Shown: in pieces, positions 9,231-17,870 of the stretch | Numbering within the stretch: position 1 is the stretch's first letter | How the letters are laid out: the number at the start of each line of letters is the position of its first letter | Source of the DNA: Flavobacteriaceae bacterium CRH | GTDB taxonomy: Bacteria > Bacteroidota > Bacteroidia > Flavobacteriales > Flavobacteriaceae | NCBI GenBank assembly: GCA_001507425.1 | Contig: LMAJ01000015.1 | Location: forward strand, 1 to 64,000 | DNA length: 64,000 nucleotides | Direction of reading: 5' to 3' | Notes under the pieces: model-generated | Told to the model about the DNA's origin: nothing | Seen by the model: only the letters and a program-made list of their open reading frames with translations | Databases searched by the model: none | Position numbers and translations under genes: made by a program

Positions 9231-9986
9231 TTATAAACCGTAAATTCCTCCGGAAACAGAAATTTTCTCACCTGTAATCCAACCTGCATCGTCTGAAGCA
9301 ATAAATACGGCAACTTTTGCAATATCTTCAGGCTGTCCGGTACGGCCAAGCGGCGTTGTGGCAACAAATTTTGTTTCGGCATCGCTGCCGGTAAAACCTG
9401 CGCTACGAGAACCTTCAGTTTCTACAATACCCGGTAAAATTGAATTGATACGGATATTTCTTCCGCTAAATTCTTTAGATAAAGAAATTGTAATCGCATC
9501 AAGTGCCGCTTTGGTTGCAGAATATACGGATCCTGTTGGCAGTGGTGTATTACTTGCTCCCGAACTGATATTGATAATGTTTCCTCCCTTTTTCCCAAAC
9601 GATTTCAAAGACGCCTGAATAGCCAACAAAGAACCTAAAACATTGATATTAAATTGCTCATGAAACGAAGCTGCAGAGAATTCTTCTATTGGTGCATATT
9701 GATAAATTCCGGCATTATTAACCAAAATATCTAATGTACCGAAAGCTTTTTTAGTTTCTTCAAACAGTTTTGCAACGTCTGATTCTTTCGAAACATCACC
9801 TTGCACTGCAATTGCCGTTCCTCCATTATCTGTTATGGCTTTTACCACTTTTTCTGCACCTTCTTTACTTGATGCATAATTTACAACGACCTTTGCTCCT
9901 TCTGCTGCAAAATATGCCGCGATTGAAGCTCCAATTCCTTTTGATGCGCCTGTAATTATTGCTACTTTGTTTTTTAATTTGCTCAT
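9231..9986 (-). CDS. SDR-family oxidoreductase
   Basis: This is a 251-residue classical SDR with TGASKGIGASIA (about 12-23), NNAGIYQ (near 91), the catalytic Ser in NISSGAS (near 142), YSATKAA (Tyr/Lys near 155-159) and the C-terminal ITGEKISVSGG motif. It is the promoter-proximal gene of a two-gene unit with the downstream SDR and is transcribed away from the HxlR gene. Its closest general relatives are 3-oxoacyl-ACP-reductase-like or glucose-dehydrogenase-like SDRs, but lone accessory copies such as this usually act on small carbonyls. The substrate cannot be read from the sequence. Confidence 0.92.
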   Translation of the reverse strand: MSKLKNKVAIITGASKGIGASIAAYFAAEGAKVVVNYASSKEGAEKVVKAITDNGGTAIAVQGDVSKESDVAKLFEETKKAFGTLDILVNNAGIYQYAPIEEFSAASFHEQFNINVLGSLLAIQASLKSFGKKGGNIINISSGASNTPLPTGSVYSATKAALDAITISLSKEFSGRNIRINSILPGIVETEGSRSAGFTGSDAETKFVATTPLGRTGQPEDIAKVAVFIASDDAGWITGEKISVSGGIYGL

Positions 9987-10044
9987 TTTTATATTTTTTA
10001 GAATATTTTAATGGGGCAAATTTAGAGCAGATTAATTTATTTTA

Positions 10045-10092
10045 GTAACTTTGTAACTAAAAGTAACAGTAACCTTGAAGTAACAAAGTAAC
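10045..10092. promoter_or_regulatory. Six GTAAC repeats in the SDR/HxlR divergent promoter
   Basis: GTAAC occurs six times in 48 bases, starting at 10045, 10053, 10063, 10069, 10080 and 10088, all in the same orientation. The first and last pairs are each spaced 8 bases apart. A TAACTTTG box (matching TAnnTTTG) at 10046-10053 overlaps the first two repeats, and the last repeat ends 3 bases before the HxlR start codon. The density suggests an operator array for the regulator. Confidence 0.6.
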
Positions 10093-10095
10093 CTT

Positions 10096-10449
10096 ATGGA
10101 GTGTACAGTACCTGAAAAAGAGCAACATAAAAAAGAGATGATGGCAGTCCAGGATTCAATGGATGTGCTAAGTGGCAAATGGAAAATAGCCATTATTTCG
10201 TCTATTTGCTATTATAACCAAAGAAGATTTTCAGATATCCTGAATGATGTTGTGGGCATTTCGAACAAAATGCTGAGTAAAGAATTGAAAGAATTGGAGA
10301 TCAATAAACTGGTTCAACGAACCGTTCTTGATACTCAGCCTATAACGGTTAAGTATGTACTTACAGATCATGGCAAAACGCTGCAAACGATAATTAATAA
10401 TCTAACAGATTGGGGAATCGAACACCGAAAAAAAATTGTTGAGAAATAG
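10096..10449 (+). CDS. HxlR-family winged-helix regulator
   Basis: This 117-residue protein has the usual HxlR/MarR-like winged-helix layout: a short N-terminus with one Cys (MECTVPEKEQ), then DVLSGKWKIAIISSI, the recognition region FSDILNDVVGISNKMLSKELKELE, and a wing ending in YVLTDHGKTL. Proteins of this family often sense aldehydes or electrophiles through an N-terminal Cys and control a divergently transcribed oxidoreductase. The divergent SDR pair and the GTAAC repeats in the shared promoter fit that scheme, so it is probably the local repressor or activator. Confidence 0.92.
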   Translation: MECTVPEKEQHKKEMMAVQDSMDVLSGKWKIAIISSICYYNQRRFSDILNDVVGISNKMLSKELKELEINKLVQRTVLDTQPITVKYVLTDHGKTLQTIINNLTDWGIEHRKKIVEK

Positions 10450-10530
10450 TTTTTTGTATCAATTTATATTTTAATTGAAACTATATAACTCATCTTGCAG
10501 ACAAGAATTTCTTTTTAGCGATCAAATATC

Positions 10531-11238
10531 TTATAATTTTTGTTTCCAATATTTTTGAATAAAGTCCCATTTATCTTCAAATTTTGGTATATTTTTTAAA
10601 TAGGGCAAAGATGTGATTAATTTCATCTCATCTTTTTCTGAATTAGTTATTTTATAAATTTCTATTACTTGTGGGTTTTCTTTAATTTCAAAATCACAGC
10701 CTTTTCCATTTATAAAACCATAATTCACTAATTTATTATCCTTGATCTTGCTTAAATGACTTTCCCAATCCATATCTGAACAACCTACACTATTATAGGA
10801 ATAATAAAATTCCGTTCCATTTAACTTTTGAATGTCAAGCTCACAATTTTCTATTTGCCTGAATGTATTACGATTTTTATCAAATAGGTAATTAGTGCAG
10901 AGGTTAGGCTTGCTAGAGAAAAAATAAACCCGAATATCTTTATAACCATCTTTATTAATATCTAAAAACTCGGCCTGAAAATAATAGTCTTCAGCTTTTA
11001 TTATTGTATCTCCTTTAGTGTTAACTAAAGAATTGAATTTGTCATCCTTTGAAGTTTGAATAAACTTTAAACCATTAATTTGTAAAGTGTCAATTTGAAT
11101 AGCTATCGTTTTTTTGTCGTTTATATTATTTTTATTTGATGAGCTATCTACCTGAGTTTTGTTAATAGAATTGCTATTTGACTTTAAATTACAAGCTGTC
11201 GAAATAATCAAAAGCATTATATATATTATTTTCTTCAT
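10531..11238 (-). CDS. Hypothetical lipoprotein (FG-GAP-like)
   Basis: This is a 235-residue lipoprotein with lipobox ISTAC near residue 16, followed by an Asn/Ser/Lys-rich tether. The mature domain has DINKDGYKDIRVYF, a DxNxDGxxD calcium-binding-type motif as in FG-GAP or VCBS-like repeats, and a lone GCSDMDW segment. It may be a periplasmic or surface protein of unknown role. It heads a run of four small lipoprotein genes on the same strand, separated by 8 to about 93 bases, which look like one accessory cluster. Confidence 0.6.
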   Translation of the reverse strand: MKKIIYIMLLIISTACNLKSNSNSINKTQVDSSSNKNNINDKKTIAIQIDTLQINGLKFIQTSKDDKFNSLVNTKGDTIIKAEDYYFQAEFLDINKDGYKDIRVYFFSSKPNLCTNYLFDKNRNTFRQIENCELDIQKLNGTEFYYSYNSVGCSDMDWESHLSKIKDNKLVNYGFINGKGCDFEIKENPQVIEIYKITNSEKDEMKLITSLPYLKNIPKFEDKWDFIQKYWKQKL

Positions 11239-11296
11239 AAATCATCTAAATAAATCATTATAAAAGGTATAAAATCAAAATACTTTTACAGCATCT

Positions 11297-11983
11297 TTAT
11301 TTACATTTCTCAAGTTTTAATGGTTTCATTTTTCCAACTTCTTCTTCTGTGTCATAGCTATCTTGCAAATAGTCCTTGTAAACCCATTTACCGTTCTGCT
11401 TTTCTAAATACTCTTTAATAATATCAAAATCAGGAGTTTTTTGCGAATCCGGAGTAAAATCAAAAGCACCTTCCAGAACACCAAATTGTTTTAGCAAAAT
11501 CCATTTGCCTTTGCACAAAGAATAAATTTTGCAGCTGTTGACTCTGCTAAAGTCTAAATAGTCGATTACGAAAGCTATTTCATCTTTACCATCTGCATTG
11601 TTGTCACCAATGTTTATTAAAAAATAAAGCCCGTGTGCTTCGCCTAAATATAATTTTTCCTGGTTGTTTTTATTTAGGGCCAAATACAATTCTGATTCTT
11701 GTTTGTAAAACCATTCTACAACAAAATCCCACTCGTTTTGAAAAGGATCAGGTGCATTAATTATTTCTGATTTTGTTACTCCTGAATAGTTGTGCTGAAA
11801 AATGGTGTCTTTTTTGCCTTCACCATTAAAATCACCCACAACAAAAAGTTTCCTCAACTTATGAAATTTGATTGTATCTTTTATAGGTCTAACAGCAGTT
11901 TTATTATTCACTTTTTTTTCATTGTGACCGTTGCAGCTTAAAAGCGCTAAAGTTAAAACTAGTATGTAAATTGTGTGTTTCAA
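11297..11983 (-). CDS. Hypothetical lipoprotein (FG-GAP-like)
   Basis: This 228-residue protein has a lipoprotein signal (LALLSCNGH, Cys about 17). Two Asp/Gly-rich motifs, VVGDFNGEGKKDTI and IGDNNADGKDEIAFV, match the calcium-binding core of VCBS/FG-GAP-type repeats. Proteins of this kind are common singletons in flavobacterial genomes and are usually left unassigned. The gene lies 59 bases upstream of another lipoprotein gene with a similar Asp-rich motif, so the two may be distant paralogues. Confidence 0.6.
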   Translation of the reverse strand: MKHTIYILVLTLALLSCNGHNEKKVNNKTAVRPIKDTIKFHKLRKLFVVGDFNGEGKKDTIFQHNYSGVTKSEIINAPDPFQNEWDFVVEWFYKQESELYLALNKNNQEKLYLGEAHGLYFLINIGDNNADGKDEIAFVIDYLDFSRVNSCKIYSLCKGKWILLKQFGVLEGAFDFTPDSQKTPDFDIIKEYLEKQNGKWVYKDYLQDSYDTEEEVGKMKPLKLEKCK

Positions 11984-12076
11984 GATCTTATTTTAAACGT
12001 TCTTAATTATTACTAGTTTTCGTTTAACTAAAACATGTGGATGTTTAATTGTAGAGCAAATTCAAAAATGGTGATA

Positions 12077-12658
12077 TTACCAATTTGCTTTATTTTTTAA
12101 TAATTCAATTGGTATTTTTCTTTTAATATAGATTTCATTTGCAGATTTACTTTTTTCTCTTTTTACTATTAAAGTATCTCCGTAAAATTCAAATGTTTGT
12201 TTAATTATTCCTATTTCTCCCATTCCAGTAACTTGAGTTATCAAATCTCCTTTGATAACATTATCCTGAAAATATAAAACTCCACGCCAACCGGTATATT
12301 CAGGATCAAACGTATTATTTTCAAATAAAGATTTTTTCCTGTCAAGAAAAAATAAATTAAAATTGCCATTGCCATAAAATTTATAAACACCATAAAAAGT
12401 ATCTGTATTTTTATAATTCTCTCTTGCTAATACATTCGCATATGCAATTTCTGGATAAGTTGTTGAATTATATTCTTCATAAATCACCAAAGTATCAATC
12501 TTTTTTAAAACACTTTTATTAAAATATTTTTTATTCTGATAAACCATTTTATCGATTGCAGCTTTTGAATAGCCATTTTTAAGCTTGTATGTCTTAATTT
12601 CGCAAGAAATTATAAAGAATAAAATTAGTGTTGCTGCTATATATTTTTTGAAATTCAT
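12077..12658 (-). CDS. Hypothetical lipoprotein
   Basis: This 193-residue protein has a lipoprotein signal (ATLILFFIISCEIK). The mature part is beta-rich, with no catalytic motif that I recognise. It begins only 8 bases downstream of the stop codon of another lipoprotein gene, so the two are very likely cotranscribed. The function is unknown. Confidence 0.6.
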   Translation of the reverse strand: MNFKKYIAATLILFFIISCEIKTYKLKNGYSKAAIDKMVYQNKKYFNKSVLKKIDTLVIYEEYNSTTYPEIAYANVLARENYKNTDTFYGVYKFYGNGNFNLFFLDRKKSLFENNTFDPEYTGWRGVLYFQDNVIKGDLITQVTGMGEIGIIKQTFEFYGDTLIVKREKSKSANEIYIKRKIPIELLKNKANW

Positions 12659-12666
12659 TTATCCTT

Positions 12667-13179
12667 TTATTTAGGCAAATATTTTTCTCTTAAATCTTTT
12701 CCATCTTCCATGTATTCAACATTCGGATTTTCTATAATAAATTCTTTTTTAGCTTCCTCAGAAAGAGAATCAATAAAATTTTCTCCATATCTTCTATCTA
12801 TTTCTTTCCACATTTCAATTTGATAACAATTAGGTGTAAAACCTTCCCATCTAATACAACTACCTAAATATTCCTTTGTTTCAATTCCATATTTACTCAG
12901 CTTTTTTGAAAGTTTTTTAAATTCCCCCTCGATAGCAAAACCAAAATATATTAGTTTTCCATTTTGAATATCCCGAAGCGCTCTCGCTTTTTGATTAATA
13001 CAAAATGTATCAATTACTGTAACGTCTAGCTTTCGTTTTTTCATCCACATTTTGATGTAAACTTCTTGGTTGTATACGATAAGTTTTCCATTAGCGTCAA
13101 ATTTCTTTAATTCTGCTTTTTTATTTTGGCAAGAATTAAACAGAAAACACAAAAACAATAAAATAAATACTTTCTTCAT
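12667..13179 (-). CDS. Hypothetical lipoprotein
   Basis: This 170-residue protein has a lipoprotein signal (LLFLCFLFNSCQNKK). The mature region has several scattered Cys residues and a long amphipathic stretch near residues 125-150 (EIDRRYGENFIDSLSEEAKK). I do not recognise the family. It is the upstream partner of the next lipoprotein gene (8-base gap), and it lies 23 bases after a SnoaL-like gene. Confidence 0.6.
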   Translation of the reverse strand: MKKVFILLFLCFLFNSCQNKKAELKKFDANGKLIVYNQEVYIKMWMKKRKLDVTVIDTFCINQKARALRDIQNGKLIYFGFAIEGEFKKLSKKLSKYGIETKEYLGSCIRWEGFTPNCYQIEMWKEIDRRYGENFIDSLSEEAKKEFIIENPNVEYMEDGKDLREKYLPK

Positions 13180-13202
13180 AGATTTTTATTTGTTGTAAAA
13201 AA

Positions 13203-13574
13203 TCAATCATTCTCAACCAATTCAATATCCATAGTTTTTATCAATCCATCCTGAAAAGTGTACACATGCTTTACAAATCCGTCAAACATCAGGTCACCTT
13301 TTAAGTCTTTTACATTTTGATGTACTTTTACTTCTAAACTTCCATTTTCTCTTTCAATGAAACCAACTGGCTCCACTTTCGGATTTATTTCTTTCCATTG
13401 TCTTGTCCAATATTGTTTGATTTCGTCGTGTCCGCTTATGTAGCCGCCTTCCCACGCTTTAGACCATTGTACATCGGGTTGCATTGTTGAAAGTGCGTTG
13501 TCAATGTTTCTTTCGTTAAAAGCTGAGTATGCTTTTTTGATTGTTTCTTCGAATTGAGTTGTTGTTTGTGTCAT
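13203..13574 (-). CDS. SnoaL-like / NTF2-fold protein
   Basis: This 123-residue cytoplasmic protein has the typical pattern of small SnoaL-like NTF2-fold proteins: an N-terminal helix (IKKAYSAFNERNIDNALSTM), then DVQWSKAWEGGYISGHDEIKQY, and long beta strands ending in HVYTFQDGLIKTMDIE. The family binds hydrophobic or polyketide-like ligands in a cone-shaped pocket and sometimes catalyses isomerisation. The catalytic set is not obvious here. It has an ATG start and family-typical length. Confidence 0.8.
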   Translation of the reverse strand: MTQTTTQFEETIKKAYSAFNERNIDNALSTMQPDVQWSKAWEGGYISGHDEIKQYWTRQWKEINPKVEPVGFIERENGSLEVKVHQNVKDLKGDLMFDGFVKHVYTFQDGLIKTMDIELVEND

Positions 13575-13617
13575 CTTTTTGATTGCTTTTTTCTAAGTTA
13601 TTTTTTTAAAACGTGGA

Positions 13618-14160
13618 TTACATATTTTTCCACAGCAAAATTTGATTTGGATTCAGCACTTCATATTTTAAGTTAAGTTCAATCCATAACCTTTCAAAAT
13701 ATAGTATTACATCGATATTAGAAGAATAATAAATAGTATGTAGAATAAGATTATAATTTCTATTTTTTGTCATTGAACCCGAATCCCCATTTTCACCAAC
13801 GAATAAGAGAGCTAAATTCCAAATATCATCATGATTTACAAATTTTCTTCTTATTATATCATTCTTAATTTCTTCAACTGACCACTGTTTTTCAACATAA
13901 TCATCATTCTCATTCAAATAACCAAAATATTCTCCACAAACAAACTCGCCACTTCCACTTGTTTTATATTCTTTAGTTTCTTTATGATAAACAATCGGTC
14001 CGGGACCTATTAATTGTCCTCTTTCATCATCATCATAAAAATCTCTATGCTTATAAGTAATAAATAAGTATTTAGAACTATCAATAAATTCATTTATGAC
14101 ATAGTCATTTCCGACAGAATTATTAATCATTTCTTGCACTAAATCTCTATCTATTTCCAT
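13618..14160 (-). CDS. Imm35-like immunity-domain protein
   Basis: The first half of this 180-residue protein contains LIGPGPIVYHKETKEYKTSG, which resembles the GxGPxxVxKxTGExxxxG core of immunity protein 35 (YrhB-like), a small alpha/beta domain found in antitoxins against secreted polymorphic toxins. The second half is unassigned. There is no signal peptide. No toxin gene lies beside it, so if this is an immunity protein it is an orphan. An alternative is a domestic YrhB-like protein with no defence role. Confidence 0.5.
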   Translation of the reverse strand: MEIDRDLVQEMINNSVGNDYVINEFIDSSKYLFITYKHRDFYDDDERGQLIGPGPIVYHKETKEYKTSGSGEFVCGEYFGYLNENDDYVEKQWSVEEIKNDIIRRKFVNHDDIWNLALLFVGENGDSGSMTKNRNYNLILHTIYYSSNIDVILYFERLWIELNLKYEVLNPNQILLWKNM

Positions 14161-14211
14161 AAACTATCGTTCTTGATTTGCTATTTACTTTATCTGTGCC
14201 TTTTATTTGCG

Positions 14212-14931
14212 CTAAAAACTAAATTTCAAAATTGTCACGCCAATAACAGACGCCAAAACTACAAGTGAATAATAACCAATTCTCCTGGTTTTATTATCAA
14301 TATTTTTGTTTTTTAAAATCTGAATGGATGATCTAATTAAAAGTGTGCTAACAACTACGCAACAAATTCCAACAAGAATTTTATTATATGAAACATAAAC
14401 TGTACCCATACATATTGCCATCAATAATAAAATTGGAATTCTGTATTTTTCCTCAAATGTAGGTAGAGTAAGTTCCTCGACAGGTTTAATTTGGCTGAAT
14501 AACATTTCTAAATGTTCATAATTACCAACCTGCGCAGGAATTAAAATTGTTTCTGAAGCTGTTTTTCCCTTTATTGTATAACTTCCTTTTTTGTCCTTAA
14601 TAATAGATTTAATGTCGGCAATAGGAATATTAACTGTTGGTGTATTTGCTTGTTCTCTAACAATATTATTTTCTGAAAATGTTAGTTTAAAAGTTTGAAA
14701 CAACATTTTTTGCCTTTTTAAACCTTTATAAATTCCATAACCCATAGATAAAAGAATAAACGGAATCATGAATGGTAAAACAGTTAAAACGTCTCCCTTT
14801 TCTTTTGCATTGATAAATACAATTGCAAATCCAAAACTCATTGCAACCAAAAGAGTTGGCAATGACTTAATTATTAACTGCTTTTTTATTTCTTCAAATC
14901 CACTTTCTTTAATCTTGAATATTTCATTCAT
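14212..14931 (-). CDS. Hypothetical membrane protein
   Basis: This 239-residue protein has two hydrophobic segments near residues 22-42 and 50-68, a soluble beta-rich domain (about 75-155) with a PH-like alternation, and three more hydrophobic stretches (about 165-183, 186-203 and 220-237). The layout, with membrane helices flanking a small PH-like cytoplasmic domain, is shared by many uncharacterised Bacteroidota proteins. Nothing nearby suggests a role. Confidence 0.6.
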   Translation of the reverse strand: MNEIFKIKESGFEEIKKQLIIKSLPTLLVAMSFGFAIVFINAKEKGDVLTVLPFMIPFILLSMGYGIYKGLKRQKMLFQTFKLTFSENNIVREQANTPTVNIPIADIKSIIKDKKGSYTIKGKTASETILIPAQVGNYEHLEMLFSQIKPVEELTLPTFEEKYRIPILLLMAICMGTVYVSYNKILVGICCVVVSTLLIRSSIQILKNKNIDNKTRRIGYYSLVVLASVIGVTILKFSF

Positions 14932-15059
14932 ACATTTATTATTTAAAATTTATTGGTTTTATTGGTCTTTTAATCAGGCAATGATTAACTACTTTATGCA
15001 TGCTAATATAGAATTAATTTTATTCAGGCTCCTGAAAAATTAATTTGTTTTTGCACAGT

Positions 15060-16025
15060 TTAACTCACAGAATATTTCTTAGGTTTTAACCCAATATGCT
15101 GTTCAAAAACCCTCGAAAAATGACTCAGATTTGTAAATCCTAATTGATAACCCACTTCTGAAACTGAAAAATGTTTTTCTTTCAGCAATCTTGCGGCTTC
15201 CTGCATTCGCATCGATTGAAAATATTCGAAAACACCTTTACCAAAAGTCTGTTTAAAAAGCTTTCGGAGTTTAGGTTCGCTCATTCCGGCTTCTTTGGCA
15301 AGTAAAGCAATGTTTGGCGGTTCGTCCAGATTAGATTGCAAGCGCAATTTGATTGTATAAATCGCTTTAATATCTTCAATATGCATATTACTTGTTGGCG
15401 TAGCTTCGCGTTGTATCAACTGAGAAAAAATACAGCAAAGCAATTCTTCGCATTTCAGTTTGCTGTAATGACTTTCTAAACTTTCAGATACAGGTTGTTC
15501 CAATATATCGCTGGCGGTTTTAATCATCTCTGGCGAAATACTGGTTTCAAATGCAAAATTTTCTTTTCCATTTAAAATCGTTGCGACTACCGGATGTAAT
15601 AAATTTCCAAAAACCTCACGCAAATATTGTCGTGAAACCGCAATGGTAATACTTCTAAAAACCGTATTTGAAGGCATTGTAAGCACTGCAGAAACAGCAT
15701 GCATACAAATAAACACATTCGATTGTTCGGGCAATAATTGTTTTTCTGTTTCTAACGGAGACGGAAAAACATCACTCAGCATAAAAACTACATCTTCCTG
15801 TCCTTCATCTAAAATATTGGTCCGCTCCATTAAAATTTCTTCATGCAGATAATAATTACGAATCATCATTCGGAGGTTATTTTCTTTCCATGAAAATCCC
15901 GTCAGATAGCCTCCGCCTTTGCTTTCCGGAATATCGATAAAACGTCCGCGAACGGTTGCACCAATGGCTTTCGCAAATTGACGCGTAATTCCTGAACCTT
16001 TTTCGTCTATAACTGATATTTTCAT
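15060..16025 (-). CDS. AraC-family transcriptional regulator
   Basis: This is a 321-residue protein with a C-terminal double HTH of AraC type (about residues 225-320): IALLAKEAGMSEPKLRKLFK then VSEVGYQLGFTNLSHFSRVF, ending in the family-typical GLKPKKY. The N-terminal 200 residues are not a canonical cupin and may sense a small ligand. It is divergently transcribed from a TetX-like monooxygenase gene with 84 bases between the start codons, so it probably regulates that gene. The effector is unknown. Confidence 0.9.
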   Translation of the reverse strand: MKISVIDEKGSGITRQFAKAIGATVRGRFIDIPESKGGGYLTGFSWKENNLRMMIRNYYLHEEILMERTNILDEGQEDVVFMLSDVFPSPLETEKQLLPEQSNVFICMHAVSAVLTMPSNTVFRSITIAVSRQYLREVFGNLLHPVVATILNGKENFAFETSISPEMIKTASDILEQPVSESLESHYSKLKCEELLCCIFSQLIQREATPTSNMHIEDIKAIYTIKLRLQSNLDEPPNIALLAKEAGMSEPKLRKLFKQTFGKGVFEYFQSMRMQEAARLLKEKHFSVSEVGYQLGFTNLSHFSRVFEQHIGLKPKKYSVS

Positions 16026-16109
16026 TTACGACTATTTTATTATCATTTATGGTTATTTTATCCGTAAAAGTAACAATAATTTTGCTTTACAATAATTAAA
16101 TAAAAGAAG

Positions 16110-17273
16110 ATGAGTACATTACTTAAAAATAAAAAAGTGGCGATCATTGGCGCCGGACCCGGAGGATTGACATTAGCCCGATTGCTTCAACTAAAAGGTG
16201 TTGATGTAAAGGTTTACGAAAGAGACGAAAACAGAAATGTAAGAGTGCAGGGCGCAACGCTGGATTTGCATACTGATTCAGGCTTAAAAGCTCTTGAAGT
16301 CGCTGATTTAATGGATGAATTTAAAGCAACCTACAGACCTGGAAATGATCGATATCGTATTGTTGACAAAAACGCAGCTGTTTTTCATGATGATCATAAA
16401 AAAGATTCAACCGGTGATTTTGGAGATGAATGGTTTAGGCCAGAAATTGATCGTGGCCCATTGAGAGATATGCTAATAGATTCTTTGAATCCGGAAACAG
16501 TTGTTTGGGACAGCCATATTATTTCACTTGAAAATAATGACAATACTTGGAAAATTATTTTTGAGAATGGCCAAACGGCGAATGCAGATATTGTCATTGG
16601 AGCTGACGGCGCTAATTCTAAAATTCGTCCGTTTATCACGCCAATCAAACCTATTTATTCAGGCGTTACTTATTTAGTATGCAATATTGATGATGCTAAA
16701 AAGAATGCGCCAAAAGTTTATGATTTATTAAAAGGTGGAAAAATTGCTGCGCTTGATGAATCAAAAACAATATTTGCAAGTGCAAAAGGTGACGGCACAA
16801 TGGATATTTATATTGGTTTTAAAACAGATATAAACTGGGCTAAAAAAAGTGGTATCGATTTTAAAAATGGCACTGAAGTTTCGAAATGGTTTAAAAAAGA
16901 ATATGCAGATTGGAATACTATTTGGCTTGAATTATTCGATGACGAAAAAACCGAGTTTGTACCAAGACCTTTATACAGTATGCCATTAGACCAATATTGG
17001 GAACCGCAACCTAATATAACTTTGCTTGGCGACGCCGCGCACTTATTACCTCCAAACGGAGAAGGCGTAAATTCTGCCATGCTTGATGCTTTAAATTTTA
17101 GCGAAATTTTAACCAACGGAAATTTCACTACTGTTGAATCTGCTATTGCTTATTATGAAAAACAGATGTTTGAAAGATTTGCCGAGGAAGGAAAAGAAAC
17201 TAGTGAAATGATGGATTGGATGTATGCTCCGGGAGGATTACAGGTAATGGTTGATATGCTTAATCCAGCCTAA
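16110..17273 (+). CDS. TetX-like FAD-dependent monooxygenase
   Basis: This 387-residue class A flavoprotein monooxygenase has GxGxxG as GAGPGG (about 14-19), an ERD adenine-ribose end of the Rossmann fold (about 37), the DG motif GADGANSK (about 164-171) and GDAAHLLPP (about 307-315). Several blocks follow the tetracycline-inactivating TetX layout: YERDENR..VQGATLDLH, EIDRGPLRDML, and DAL..SE.L..G.F near the end. The length also matches TetX (about 380-388). The tetracycline-binding pocket of characterised TetX is not obviously conserved, so it may oxidise another aromatic. FAD and NADPH are expected cofactors. Its divergent AraC gene is probably its regulator. Confidence 0.85.
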   Translation: MSTLLKNKKVAIIGAGPGGLTLARLLQLKGVDVKVYERDENRNVRVQGATLDLHTDSGLKALEVADLMDEFKATYRPGNDRYRIVDKNAAVFHDDHKKDSTGDFGDEWFRPEIDRGPLRDMLIDSLNPETVVWDSHIISLENNDNTWKIIFENGQTANADIVIGADGANSKIRPFITPIKPIYSGVTYLVCNIDDAKKNAPKVYDLLKGGKIAALDESKTIFASAKGDGTMDIYIGFKTDINWAKKSGIDFKNGTEVSKWFKKEYADWNTIWLELFDDEKTEFVPRPLYSMPLDQYWEPQPNITLLGDAAHLLPPNGEGVNSAMLDALNFSEILTNGNFTTVESAIAYYEKQMFERFAEEGKETSEMMDWMYAPGGLQVMVDMLNPA

Positions 17274-17299
17274 AAAAAGAATTGCTTATTTGTATTCAC

Positions 17300-17333
17300 A
17301 AAAAAACTCCATTATTTCTAATGGAGTTTTTTT
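17300..17333. terminator. Bidirectional hairpin terminator
   Basis: A 15-bp stem (AAAAAAACTCCATTA with TAATGGAGTTTTTTT) and 4-base loop lie between the TetX-like gene and the 46-bp repeat. The same ACTCCATTA core recurs at two other terminators in the window. It ends 16 bases from the displaced end of the patatin gene, so it probably served both convergent genes before the islet arrived. Confidence 0.85.
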
Positions 17334-17348
17334 GTTTATATTTTGACC

Positions 17349-17394
17349 TTAATCCAAACTCAAAATATATCCTAAATTAAAATAAGGCATAATT
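17349..17394 (-). repeat. 46-bp direct repeat, left copy (displaced patatin 3' end)
   Basis: This is a perfect 46-base copy of 18531-18576. On the minus strand it reads the last codons of the patatin-like gene (IMPYFNLGYILSLD) followed by its stop codon, but with no gene in front of it. Similarity stops sharply at both edges. It looks like the attachment-type repeat left when the two-gene islet inserted at the 3' end of that gene. Confidence 0.9.
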
Positions 17395-17400
17395 GCATGT

Positions 17401-17868
17401 TCATAATCCAACTAAATTAAGGTAATCGTACTTTTTATAGTACTCTACATTTTCTTTCTCTTTATTCAACTCTATTAATTCATTCTTTACTTCTACCCGA
17501 TACCATTGTTCAGGCTTTGTATGAGAGAATGTACTTAATTTTAAAACTAATTTAGCATTTAACTTTCTTTCTCCAGAAAGATATTTATGCAGATTGCTGT
17601 CACGCATTTCAAAATAAGCAGCCAATTCTTTCTTAGTCAGATTAAGTGCTTTAAGATACATTTTTACAAAATCAAGAATTTTTAAAACTTCAGTATCTTC
17701 ACTTTCATTCTGAATATAATCTTCTAGTTTATATTGAATGGAAAGTAATCGATTGGTTAATATTCTTTCTTTGGATTGCGAAGCAGAATGAGATAATATA
17801 GCTTTTTTTAAATCACCTTTCTTTTTATCATTCCAAATATCTTCAACTTGAATTTCTTTAGCTCTCAT
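17401..17868 (-). CDS. HigA-like antitoxin-type HTH protein
   Basis: This protein has about 155 residues from ATG 17868 (an upstream TTG would add two). Residues about 75-135 form a HigA/Xre-type HTH: LTKKELAAYFEMRDSNLHKY, then LSGERKLNAKLVLKLSTF and the family-typical PEQWYRVE. The first 70 residues are helical and probably contact the partner. The start lies 2 bases after the stop of the upstream GNAT-like gene, so the two are translationally coupled in toxin-then-antitoxin order, as in higBA. A palindrome at the promoter is its likely binding site. Confidence 0.75.
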   Translation of the reverse strand: MRAKEIQVEDIWNDKKKGDLKKAILSHSASQSKERILTNRLLSIQYKLEDYIQNESEDTEVLKILDFVKMYLKALNLTKKELAAYFEMRDSNLHKYLSGERKLNAKLVLKLSTFSHTKPEQWYRVEVKNELIELNKEKENVEYYKKYDYLNLVGL

Positions 17869-17870
17869 AT

